A stretch of DNA of 64,000 nucleotides from Condylostoma magnum (lineage: Eukaryota > Ciliophora > Heterotrichea > Heterotrichida > Condylostomatidae): positions 62,001 to 126,000 of the forward strand of contig CAKKTI010000009.1 of NCBI GenBank assembly GCA_920105805.1, written 5' to 3'. Below are positions 26,878 to 37,408 of this stretch, piece after piece. Under the pieces are notes generated by a model. It was not told where the DNA came from. It was given only the letters and a program-made list of their open reading frames with translations, and ran no database searches. Position 1 is the stretch's first letter; each line of letters opens with the position of its first letter. Both the position numbers and the translations under genes were made by a program.

Positions 26878-27588
26878 ATGGATTTAAGAGAATATTTGAC
26901 TGACGAAGAAAAGTATTTATGTAAGAAGTTGATTTTATCACCAAAATCAATGATAAATTTGAAACTGACTTACTTTACTTTGAAATTTGTAACCTTAGTA
27001 TCATCTATTTTGATATATAAACCTGATTGTAACTTATAGTTTAAAATAGTGTATTATATTTATTGCGGCATAACCTTTTTCAAAGCCTTTTACTTCCGCT
27101 ACCTAGTAAATAGAACTCAACCCAACTCAAACGCTCCCTGAGTATCCTCAAGTACAATGCTTAAGTTGCATCACTCTTTAAACTTGTAATTTGAACTCAG
27201 ACTATGCTCAATCAACATGGGATGTCTAATAGCCTCCCTAATCAAAGCAAACTCCGAGTGCACTGATGGCCAGTTCGAGCCGTGTATTTGGACTATAGTG
27301 ATTCAGAGCTCCATAGGAATATTACTATCTGTAATGTTCTGTATTCCAAATACATTCGGTCAAATCAGTGTTGATATCCCACATGAATGCGAAGATATAC
27401 TGAAGAATACGGAAATAATATTACCTAAAGATTACACTGACCCATGTCCAATATGCTTGGACTACTACGACGAGGGAAAAGTGGTAAAGCTGCCATGTGA
27501 ACATATTTTCCATGAAGCTTGCATTGTCCAATGACTAGATCTAAGACCTCAATGCCCGCTATGTAGAGTAAATTTGAGAGAAACCTAA
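26878..27588 (+). CDS. Multi-pass membrane RING-H2 E3 ubiquitin ligase
   Basis: 236 residues. About four hydrophobic segments (LKFVTLVSSILIY, FKIVYYIYCGITFF, IASLI, WTIVIQSSIGILLSVMF) precede a C-terminal RING-H2 finger: CPICLDYYDEGKVVKLPC, then HIFHEACIVQWL and CPLCR. All eight zinc ligands are visible. The Trp of the CIVQWL motif, near-invariant in RING-H2 proteins, is TGA; stopping there would remove the last zinc pair. Ends RVNLRET at TAA 27586-27588, 9 nt from the stop of the convergent eIF2B-beta gene. Likely a membrane-anchored E3, location unknown. Confidence 0.92.
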
Positions 27589-27597
27589 TAACATTTT

Positions 27598-28656
27598 TCA
27601 TAAAACTAGATTATAGTCTTCTTGACTATAATAATCCGCCAGTAATTTGTATGTGAACGATGAGTCATGCCCTCCTAGGTTCGTGATATACAGCTCGATT
27701 CTCTCTGGAGGAACATAGTCAAAAGCCGGCACACTTACAGTTAGCAGCTCTGAGTTATTCTCTACAGGCAAATCTAGTAGCCATGAAGGGGACAAAAGTT
27801 CATTGAAAGTGTCCTAGTCGAAAGGAAACAGTGGTGATAGTTTATACAGTCCGCAAATTGCAATAACTGGCACTTTATGTGCTGAGGCAGCTTCACATAC
27901 ACCTAGAACTCCACTGGCTGTTATTAATCCACCGTTTGCCATCAGCCCATGAGTTGCGATTATTACCTTGTTCACTCTGCTCATAATAGTGTAAACACAT
28001 GCGTCTGGTATAAGGGTGGTTGATATTCCTTTTTGAGATAATTGCTTTGCCATTGACTGTCCTTTTAGCTCTGGGCTACCTTCAGCTATTACAATTTCAA
28101 ATTTTCTGTGTTTGTGGGCCTCTTATAGGAAAATAAGGAGGGTTTTAGACCATCCATAAGTCAAAATTACCTCATTTTGGTGTATATGGTCAGTTGCACT
28201 CTCGGCTATACTTGAGTGCACAGTTTCAAGCTCGTATATCAGCTCTCTTATACTTATAACTATACCGTCTTTCAGATCTTAATAGTCGTGGTGTACTGGG
28301 GATTCATCAGGTCTTTAGTCAAAAATACCGCCTAGAGTTTTAGATCTTCTTATTCTGTGCTTTATTTAAAGGTTTATTTTACGCTCCTCGGATTCTTCTC
28401 TTATTATATGAAGAACTCGGCGGACTATGTTTACTAAGGAGACTTCTACTGGTAACTAGAGGGATATATTCTTGCCAAATTAAGTAAGCATTTAAATTAG
28501 CTCTTAAATGTCACTTATGTTTTCGAAATGGATTTGTTGTTGAATAAAATCACAGATAAATTAGGCTGTTTGGCTTGATAGCTCTTAAGAACTAACTACA
28601 CCGTCTCGTTTGAGTGTTCTGATAAAATTATTCAACTTTATTCGCACTTAATCCAT
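27598..28656 (-). CDS. Translation initiation factor eIF2B subunit beta
   Basis: 352 residues, regulatory subunit of the guanine-nucleotide exchange factor for eIF2. Recognised by the C-terminal Rossmann-type domain: EVILTYGWSKTLLIFL, EIVIAEGSPELKGQ, ISTTLIPDACVYTIMSRVNK, ATHGLMANGGLI, GVCEAASAHKVPVIAI, FDYVPPERIELYITNLGGH, ending YYSQEDYNLVL, which matches the ...HPDDHVL end of the human protein. The codon after that end is TGA (27598-27600), showing UGA used as a real stop. The N-terminal half is helical, as in the family. Start ATG 28656. Confidence 0.95.
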
Positions 28657-29007
28657 TTTACCACTTACTAAATGTATGATATATAAAAACAGGTTAAATA
28701 TGGGAAATTAGCATAATATTTATGTTAGAACAATCATTTAAAATATGGTTTATTAATATCCAAATACAGGAGTTTTTGATTTTCTTGTTGACATTTCTAA
28801 AGATTTTCTCAGATTATCCCTTTATTCACTGCTTCTATTACGTCTTTTTGTCTTATTTCTATATTATCTCATGGGTATATGCCGCTATGTGTAAATTTTA
28901 CTAATATTCTATAGGGCTGTTTTAGGTCTTTAACTCACCAAATTTCTAGCTAAAATTGATTCATTATTCTATATACTAGATTTAGACAAATTCGGAAGTT
29001 TTTACTA
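28657..29007. other. 351-bp gap, probable promoter of eIF2B-beta
   Basis: T-rich sequence between two same-strand genes. A hydrophobic + strand frame at 28722-28904 exists but is explained by T-rich composition. No gene is supported here. Confidence 0.5.
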
Positions 29008-32000
29008 TTAAAGCTTAGAATCAATTGATTCCTCTTCCTCTGGGATTTCATCAAGTTATCCTTTCATTTATAATTAGAATGTTTCCTAAACATGAATTCG
29101 AATTGGAGATTTTGAGGGAAAAAAGGTCTTGAAAATTTCCTTACATTTGAATTAATGATTCTACTCACTTTCATATTTTTTATTAGGAAATTACTTTTTT
29201 AAGTATTTTAATTCAGTTGCAATGCAAAAATGAGCTATACCCAATTCTGCCACTTTTTAAATAATTGAGTCTTTGGTTATTTGTTGCTATATATCATTAA
29301 TCATATCAAAATCTGCTAATTACAGTAACTGAACAGCCATTACATCACTTATGCGATATGAGAAAGTTCATTCTGGATATCCTAGCACTCCTAGTGAATT
29401 TCGCATATTTGCACTTTTCAGTTTCTTGTCTCTTTATATAAAATCATTTAAGTACTTCAAAGTAGGATATATAGATTTATTAACTTTTCTGTTAAGTGAA
29501 TTGATTATTTAAAACTATGATTTATCCTTACGTTTTAGCTATTACTTTTTACTTATTTTGAATGTTTGAGTTATAGAATTCTGAATACATGCCAATGCTT
29601 TGTAACTACACCTTAGAGCTCTTTTATGATTTATTTACTACGAGTATAAGGAGCATAGCTATAGATTTAGTTTTCCCGTGTATTATGAATACCAGATTGA
29701 TTATGATGGTAACCCTAGTTTATTTCTGCTATTTGCGTTGAAAATGCAAGCTTAGAGATATACACTGGTCTTTTGCAGCTCTCCTAGTCTTTGATAGCAT
29801 GCTGCTATATTTTGCACAGTTACTAAGATATAATTTAAATCTAAATCCCGATTCTAAGTAGTTAAAGCTTGTAGAAGTTCCTCAGTTTATTTGAATAGAA
29901 CTAAGGCATTTTAAAAATCATTATGATCTAGCAAATCAGTTGCTGATTCAATCAGACGGGATAGAATTCTTTATTATTTAAATTTTTACATTTAACTATC
30001 AACTAAACTACAAATTTTAGGAAGGAAAGCTCGCATATTCTGTTCTATTAGCAGCCTTTTAGATTCCTCCTGTATTAGGAGATATCCTAGTCATACAGCA
30101 TCTGGGTTTTCTGGAACTTCTATTTTAACTTTTAAAACTTCCAAAAGGTCCTCAATGTCATCAAGTAATTATTCCCAATTATCTAGTTAAGAGTACCGCC
30201 ATTGAATTTCTTTTAGTTTTACATCTAGGCTAGGTAATAAACCTTCTAGGAACTGTAATGATTCTTCCTATGAGTAAGATTTTGTAAATTCTTACACTGA
30301 TTCCTTAGTAAATAACTTCGTTGAGTTTATTAAATAAGATAAATTATCCTTTGTTATTGCAAAAATTTCCTCGTCTTCTGTTGATCTAAATAGTAAAGAA
30401 TACTATTGGAATAGTTCTTTAATCACTTTATCATTAGTTTCATTTGCCAAATATCGTACTAAAATTTCAAATTCTTAGAATTATAGAAATCCATCTTCAT
30501 TTAGATCAGCAGCTTCATATAAAAGTTTCACAAAATCGACAGTTCTTCTTCGTTTTCTTTGGTAACAATCTAAAACTGGCTCAATGAATAGATCACTATC
30601 TATAACTAGAATTTTACTGCCTTGCAATTCTATAGTGGTTTTATGCTTGTCTGTAAACTATTTCAGCTTGTTTAACTCGCTATTATCAATAAACTGATTA
30701 TGATACTGTTTTAAGAAATCAATAGCTCTGTTATGCAATAGATAATGCCTGTCACTTGTTTCATGATTAACAGGAACTCTAGTACCTTATTGATTATTTA
30801 CATAATTATTCAAAAAATCAGTATAAATATGCAGGTCTTCATTATCCCAAGCGTCATACAATCCAACTAACCTTCCAAATACTCTTATCCTATGCACAAA
30901 TTTGTATTTAATGCAACTAGTTAATATATGATTAAACTTATTAATAGCTGCCTTCTTCATTCCAAACTTTCTTAGTAGGATATCAAATACGAAATCAGAT
31001 AGAGGCAATCTTTTTTAATCCGCATCTTTAGTATTTCTCTTTTCATCGTATATATTAGAAATAAGCTTCACTAGCATTCTTTTAAACATTACATTTTTTA
31101 CTTTTCTTTAGGTTCTATAAGATTATCTCTTAACAAGCTGCTATGCTATACTATTTCATGGTTTATCCGCCCTATCTTCTGAATCATTGGCTGTTATAGT
31201 AGTTAAGTATCTTAGTTTTTTAGGTTCATCATACTCCTCTTCTGATATCTCAGTATCTACCCTTTGTACTACCTTTTAAACTTTATTTTTAAAAGTAGGA
31301 CTTTAAACACTGGCCATTTGTATCAATTCCTTCTAAAAGCTCTACCTTAAATTATGAATTAATGATTGCATACCTTATTTGCTTTATTGCTTCTTTTTGT
31401 TATCCTATTCTACAAAATTTGAAATATTTGACTCTATATCATATATCTTAGAGCCTAATTTATTCAATCCTTTTTGCATTTATACAGTAACTCTACGTTT
31501 GGCTTTTCTTTCAATTTACTTTTACTCTTTCTTCACATCTTTAGCTTATCCTGCACATTCACAAAATAGAATATCGATATCAATATCAGTTGATTAATCT
31601 ACTAGAGTTATTACAGGAGCATCAATTCCAATGTCTTTAAAATCTTCTTACTGGAATAAATCTTACTCTTATCTTTCATGCATTGCAATTTCACTATTCA
31701 ATTATTTTTCTTCCTTTAGTTACTCAGAGAGAACAGGATCAAGATTAACGTGGTGGTCAATCACATCAGAGGATTTAAGTCTTACTGTTTATTACCCTTT
31801 CTTTCTAATTATTAATTAACCATTTTTATCCTGGTATATTTCTTAGCCTGTTGATTCTACTTTTAGTTTGATTACCCTGTTTTCATCCTTTAATACCAAA
31901 TTTTCCCTCTTTAATTTTTTATACTAATTTTGTATTATTTCAATTTAATCATTTTACCGCCTTATAGTATTTTCTTTTGTTATTATTTCTTCTTTATGAC

Positions 32001-32577
32001 ATTAAATTTACTGTTAAAGAGTTTTACTTTCAGATTTTATTGCCTTTTATTGCTCTTTTAGATAATCAATTTTATGTTGATATCTCTTGAACATTTAAAT
32101 CCTTATATTCTTTTACTCTTCCTCTTTTAAATTTGTCTTTTAATCTTATAGCTTTAAAGCTCTTTACAGCAACCCTGTATAACCATCCCATACTTTCTAT
32201 AGTACATTTCCTCTGGCCTTGCAATTCGTGGATACTTATCTTACAGCTTCGTTAAAACATGACTAATAAATAGTCTGTGTCTTATCAAAAAGTTTATAAG
32301 GATCATTTTTAAACTCTCCGTAAGTCTTTTATAAAATGTTATCCAGTCACTAAATCAAAGAAACAGCATCTCTATTCCTACTTGGGCATCCATGAGCTCC
32401 TTTAAATTGGCTTTTTAAGAAGATCTATTCAAGTTCTTATGGAACATCCTCCTTCTGATAAATTGTTTTAAGCTAGTCAATATTAGTTGGAAATTTCCTA
32501 ACATCTCCTTTTGGAGTGACTGGTATGCTTTTACTACATCAATGACTAGGAATAGTTAACTTTCTATCGCTTTTCAT
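29008..32577 (-). CDS. Large AXDND1-like (axonemal dynein light chain domain) protein with EF-hand and TPR-like region
   Basis: 1,189 residues in one frame from ATG 32577 to TAA 29008-29010. Near residue 130, QVSTNCKARGNVLQKVWDGY resembles the region of axonemal-dynein-light-chain-domain proteins (AXDND1) where homologues have a similar CxERGxLLxKxW motif. A long Lys/Gln/Glu-rich coiled-coil segment follows (residues ~150-400), an EF-hand loop DLNEDGFLQFQE near residue 690, and TPR-like helices (ALVLFKQTEELLQAL; NIAACYQRLGELQKTSVYL) around residues 890-950. The end is acidic (DEIPEEEESID). It probably works in cilia; the family call is moderate and the domain order is my reading. Possible alternative: two adjacent genes in the same frame. 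Confidence 0.7.
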
Positions 32578-33043
32578 CTTGGTATGCGCAAACTAAGATT
32601 TTGTTTACACTAATAATCCAAAGTAATTTTCTTATAAAGAACCTGATCTCTTATGCAACAGGTTTTTATTAGTTTTGGAATATGTTTTAATGAAACTTAG
32701 CATTTCTTGACTTGTTTACTTTGGAGTCCGGTGCAGTATTTAGGAGGTACTAGCGTTTCTAAGTTATTATTTTTCTTGCATATTCAAATTAGAAAATTGT
32801 ATGTATCTACTTGGAAATATAGAGTAATTAAATTTAATGAAGAAAGTAGAAGCTTAGTGGGCAATCATTAGGTTAAAAAGGCATTTTTGCATGTTTTATT
32901 TGTCAGTAGAATCAATGAATTTTTTAAATACTTATTAATAACTAATTTTAACTGACTCTATATATATTTTCATTTGATTAGTTGTCTAAACTCCTGTTCT
33001 ACTTAAAGATCTAATTAACTTCTTATAAAGCTAGCTGTTTATT
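32578..33043. other. 466-bp divergent intergenic region
   Basis: AT-rich sequence between the AXDND1-like start and a possible + strand gene. It contains the promoter of the former; nothing else is recognised. Confidence 0.4.
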
Positions 33044-33802
33044 ATGGCAACAAGTGTAATTACTTGGATTTTAAGCATATCTTTGCTCATTAAAGCCATT
33101 TCCGGATAATAAAAGAAATTAGCGTGTGCAGTTTAAGCAGTGTGATTGCAGGCAGTTTCTAAATTTTATGAACTAGAAGTGATTAATTCCACATTTTTAC
33201 TGAAGGTTGTATTAGCCATTCTTTAAGTTTTGTAGAGTGTAATTTTGTTAAAAGTATGCCTATTGGTTTTAATTCCAAATATTAATTAAGCTATTTTCGT
33301 TGTAAAATTTATATAAGTATTATATTTCCTACATAGAAATCTGTTAGTTATGAGTGCAAGTAAAGGCATTTTATTTGACCAATTGCATAATCTTTTATTT
33401 ACTTGTAAAATTCCCTTCTAATATATTATTTATGCTATTCCAAATGCATTCTTAGCAATGATCTTGTTTACAGTTATTCAATTAGATAAATTCCTTGTTT
33501 TAGTCGTTGTGTTTACAGTTATTTTATTCTTAATTTGGCTTAGATTATTTACTGGAGCAGTCTATAATAGTTTATTTATTTGGTGAATTATTATCCTACA
33601 ACCCATTACATTGATTAAGTAATGTATGATTTTCCTATAAGGGCATGTACTACACAGATACCCCTATTATTATTCTAGGTTCATTTCCCTACTATACTTC
33701 GCCTATCTATTGTTAGTTAATTTATAGAATTATTTTTTAACGAATTTATAGATTTAATTTATTCGTAATAGTTTACCAATAATCCTGCACTTATCTAATT
33801 GA
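33044..33802 (+). CDS. Possible multi-pass membrane protein
   Basis: Frame from ATG 33044 gives about 252 residues with several strongly hydrophobic segments (ITWILSISLLIKAI; FLLKVVLAILQVLQSVILL; FLVLVVVFTVILFLIWL; SLLYFAYLLLVNL). Hydrophobic frames arise easily in T-rich DNA and every frame is open here, so support is weak. The end is set at TGA 33800-33802; reading further would run antisense across the better-supported gene at 33875-34198. Confidence 0.3.
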
Positions 33803-33874
33803 GTTGCTTTGATTAGAAGAATCATAAAGTTGAATATAGTAGAACAAATTCTTATATACATTTATTCTATTATT

Positions 33875-34198
33875 TTAGCATGATAAAATATCCTTGAATC
33901 CTTCAGCAACCAAATAAAGCTTATTCGTGTCAAAGAGACAGTTATAGTAGTTCTAAAGTACTTATGATGAGTCTTTCATTATTTCATAGAGTTGCCAAAT
34001 GAGTTTAACTTAACTATCTGTCTTAAATACTTTCGTTATATTTGCAATTTCGTTATACAAGAAACCTTGATTATTGTTATCTACAAAATGCTTGATGATA
34101 GATGCTCCGAGAGCTGAGTAGAAGCCTTGCTCTGTATTGGGAAAGCCAATACTTGATTAGGTTGGTTGACCGATTGTGAAATGAATTTATTTTGACAT
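33875..34198 (-). CDS. Small unknown protein
   Basis: 107 residues from ATG 34198 to TAA 33875-33877. The composition is that of a folded soluble protein: EQGFYSALGASIIKHFVDNN, LYNEIANITKVFK, WQLYEIMKD, LVAEGFKDILSC. Codon use has GC-richer third positions than the antisense frame. I do not recognise a family. No signal peptide or membrane segment. Confidence 0.55.
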
Positions 34199-34515
34199 TA
34201 AATTTATAGAATTTTAAATTTGAAAATGGCTTATGAAAATTGTTGATTTGGCCTTTAAGTCTTGATTGTGCATTAATACAGCAAGAAAGCTTAGTCACAT
34301 TTAAATAGTAGCAATTAGATTATTAAGGCAACTTATTGAACAATGTTTATGTAAAGTAGATATTAATTAAACTTTCAAAGGATATAAGTAACATAGATTT
34401 CTAATAATAATATATTGTATAACAAATAATTTAGTATAAAACAGATGCATTGCACTAATAATATAAATTTACAATTAAAAAGTAAAGAAAAACATAAAAA
34501 TAACAAGGCGAATTA
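34199..34515. other. 317-bp gap
   Basis: AT-rich, between two minus-strand reading frames; includes the likely promoter of the small gene starting at 34198. Nothing else seen. Confidence 0.4.
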
Positions 34516-34740
34516 TTAGTTTCCTCAATCAAATCTTTCGTAGTACAATTTCCTACAGGCATCTTTAAAAAACCTACAAACAAAATCAACTAAACTGTAG
34601 TAAGCTAATCTAAATTTCGTGTAATCTAACCGGTCTTCTTAAAATTCATTCAATCAAGAATACTTTATAAATAAGATCACTGATTTAGAATCTAGGCTAC
34701 CTGCAAAATTTCTTAATTGGAATTCCAGGTATTTCCTCAT
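34516..34740 (-). CDS. Short coding-like frame overlapping the 3' end of the CREST gene
   Basis: ATG 34740 to TAA 34516-34518 gives 74 residues with strong protein character: MRKYLEFQLRNFAGSL, then EDRLDYTKFRLAYYSL, DFVCRFFKDACRKLYYERFD. It starts in a different frame inside the last codons of the CREST gene and runs 180 bp past that gene's stop. It could be a separate small gene, or the true C-terminus of the CREST gene reached by a splice I could not locate (an intron of length 1 modulo 3 would be needed). Confidence 0.35.
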
Positions 34741-35797
34741 CTTTATTTATAGCTTGTAATAAATACAAGCTTTAGATGGCTATAAATAAATGCCATAATC
34801 CATGAAACAATCTTAAAGTGTCTAAATCGTCAAATAATCCTAAAACAAAAAACACTAAAGCAAGAGATAGGTAAATAAAGCTTCATTTTAAATAATAAGT
34901 ATTGAATCTTGGTTTTCTTATAAAAATGCATTTAATTGCAAACATAATGATAAATAAAAGTATAGGGAAAACAGTATTGATGATATTTCAAGGATTTCTG
35001 AATTGCATTATTAAGGTTATAAATAGTCCTAGTATATTTAGCATGATATCAATATCACAGAGTTATATTGACTTGTAATTTCCTTTAGTTGTCTTTTGCA
35101 AATTATCCATGAGGTAAATGATAGTAGTTATAAAGCACGTAATTGAAGCTATATTATCAATTTTATGTCAATTTCTCGCTGATAAGTATAATGAATTTAT
35201 GTTAATACTTTCTACTGTGTGATACAATAATGAAGAAAGGAACGTGATTACGTATAAAGAGCCCTGTAAGTACATACGCTTTTTAAATAATAGATAAAGA
35301 GCTGGAAGACATGCAAAATTCGTAATTCCTGTTATGTATAACATGCATGCTTATTCCAAGTTCAGCATTTATACTTTATTAAAAGATTGCTTAATATTTT
35401 AATATAGGAAAGGAAATCATACAAGTTTCAAATATGTTATTACATTAGATAAAAGATGAAAAATAGTAATATTTACGAAGGCTCTTTGTACTAAATAAGT
35501 CTTTTGTAATTTAAAATCAGTATTTTAAATGCCGTTATACTTCCCATTACTCTAGTAAGGTATATACACATTTTTTAACTTTTGCTTATTCCATAATCTC
35601 ACATTTTTACTTTGATAATTCAACTTTCTACAACTGCTGCCTAATTTCTTTTAAAAGGCTCTCTATTGTAGAGCGCTTAGTATACTCCTGCTATAGAATA
35701 ATGCAACCCCTAAATATTTCTAATAAACTAATTCAGAGGAAATATAATAAAACAAATGCTTTCCTTATCTAGAATAATATCTTTTAAAAGGAAACAT
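34697..35797 (-). CDS. CREST-superfamily seven-helix membrane protein (TMEM8/myomaker/DUF3522 type)
   Basis: About 366 residues. The C-terminal ~220 hold seven hydrophobic helices with the superfamily's putative metal-ligand pattern: Ser and His in FLSSLLYHTVES, Asp in the next helix (HKIDNIASI), and two His in LFHGLWHLFIA. The helix-1 block ITNFACLPALYLLFKKRMYL resembles TMEM8/DUF3522 proteins. CREST proteins are predicted or known lipid hydrolases (ceramidases, PGAP6) or, for myomaker, fusion factors. The N-terminal ~140 residues are basic with one hydrophobic stretch; the ATG at 35797 is chosen by continuous coding character, and ATG 35368 is the shorter alternative. Stop TAG 34697-34699. 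Confidence 0.6.
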
Positions 35798-36752
35798 TAT
35801 CAGAAAGGAATCTCTTATCTCTTCCTTTTAAATTATTTAGATCTCCTTTACATACTGCAATGGCTACTATAAATCTCAATTCCTTAGACACTAAAAATAT
35901 AATTCATTACCGTAGTATTTAAGTATTATTAGTTTCCTTATTAATTCAATACTAAGTGTATAAGTATAAATTTAAAATAATGCAAAGTTTATTCACCGAT
36001 TCATTAACCTTTCATTGATGCTACCAATTGAAAGAGGGCATTCAAAGCAGAACTTAAATCTAATATTGTTTTTAAATATAAGTAAAAATAGTATAAAATC
36101 AAAGTACCTAACCATATAAAGCTATATACTAAAGTATCAAATCAAAGCTATTCTTATTGCCTGCAAAGTATGGAAATAACTTATTATATGTATAAATGCA
36201 ATTTATGCTATGTGTTTATACTAGATCTTAATAATTATTTCAAAGTATTCTTGATGCTTTCTAAAGTTAATAGTTACAATTAGTTTGAGAAGTTTAGAAA
36301 TGCTTGCTAGTCATCCGAGTTGTGATAAGAGTTATAAACTGAATTCTTTATCATTTTTTTGTTGCAATTAAATTTAAAGGAGTTAAAGATACAGCATCCA
36401 TAACAGATCCTATTCCTTAACAATAATTACCTGCTTGTTATAAGTAGTACTAAGATATCCACTAAAAGATAATATAAGTTAAAGAATTTAAGATTGTCTT
36501 ATCTGCATATTAAATCAAAGTAAGAGATATAGTTTATATAAGCATAATCTCTTTTAAATGATAGCTAAGTATACTTATTGTAATTCTCTATCACAAGGGG
36601 AAATAATAAATACAATTGTTATGGAACGTTATCTCTATATATGGCTTATCATAATTAATATAAGAAGGATTGTGAGTTATACCTTTGATTTAACCTTCTT
36701 CATATACGTTTCAAACTTATCTAAAACTCAATTCAAACCCTTTATAATAAAT
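35798..36752. other. Upstream region of the first tandem surface-protein gene
   Basis: About 950 bases, very AT-rich, without a supported gene. The last 250 bases contain sequence shared with the corresponding region upstream of the second tandem copy (see repeats at 36504 and 36643), probably the promoter. Confidence 0.5.
36504..36605. repeat. Diverged 5'-flank repeat, copy A
   Basis: About 100 bp beginning CTGCATATTAAATC that matches 43649-43750 with scattered substitutions and small indels. It lies upstream of the start of surface-protein gene A and is likely part of a shared promoter. Its divergence contrasts with the near-identity of the adjoining 766-bp block. Confidence 0.75.
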
Positions 36753-37408
36753 ATGTTCTTTACTATCCTTCTTATAAGTCAAACGGCTGCTTCCTGCGAG
36801 GAGCAGTGAAAGACTGACAACATATGCCACCCCTAGTGTATGTTGCCACATCATGGCTTTGATTGATCGATAACGAATGAACCCTTGTCTTCCGGCTGCA
36901 TCTAAGAGTGTATTTCTCGAGGATGTGATCCTGTTTTGAATTTCAACCAGCAATGTGACGAAGTATGTAACATAAAGGCGTGTGGCTTCGATTTTGGTCA
37001 ATGCTCGTCATGCTCGGTTGATAAAGTAGGAGATGGAAACTGTGACAAGGAATGCTTCTTCTCGGAATTTAATTTCGACAGTGGAGACTGTGATTCAACG
37101 GAGTGTAGCCCGGGCTGCACTTTCTCAATGATTTCGGACGGTTAATGTGACAAGGCTTGCTATAGCTCAGACTGTGACTACGATGGAGAAGATTGCCAGG
37201 ACCGATGCAGCTTTGACTGTCTGAATAGCTAGATAGGGGATGGGACCTGCCAGGAGGAGTGCAATGTAGGAAGTTGCTACTTTGATAAAGATGACTGTGG
37301 GTAATGCCATCCAGATTGTATGTGGCAAGATAAGTCAACTTGTAAGCCAGAGTGCTTGATTCTAGACTGTGACTGAGGATGATTACCAGATGGAGGATGC
37401 AATGATTA
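36643..37408. repeat. 766-bp nearly identical block, copy A
   Basis: Identical to 43794-44559 except for four substitutions, all within the last ~125 bp (37286, 37321, 37372, 37381). It covers 110 bp of 5' non-coding DNA, the signal peptide and the LNR repeats of gene A. Clearly richer in G+C and CG dinucleotides than flanking DNA. Beyond 37408 the two genes diverge abruptly. Confidence 0.95.

Noticed and set aside
28722-28904. Hydrophobic 60-residue + strand frame
   Set aside because: Explained by T-rich intergenic composition; no start context or family.
33803-34318. Extension of the + strand membrane-protein frame
   Set aside because: It runs antisense across a minus-strand frame (34198-33875) with better protein character and a natural start and stop; all frames are open here, so the + reading is not evidence.
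36717-37338. Antisense frames within the LNR region, repeated at 43868-44579
   Set aside because: Shadows of the sense LNR coding sequence; their near-identity between copies only reflects the duplicated block.
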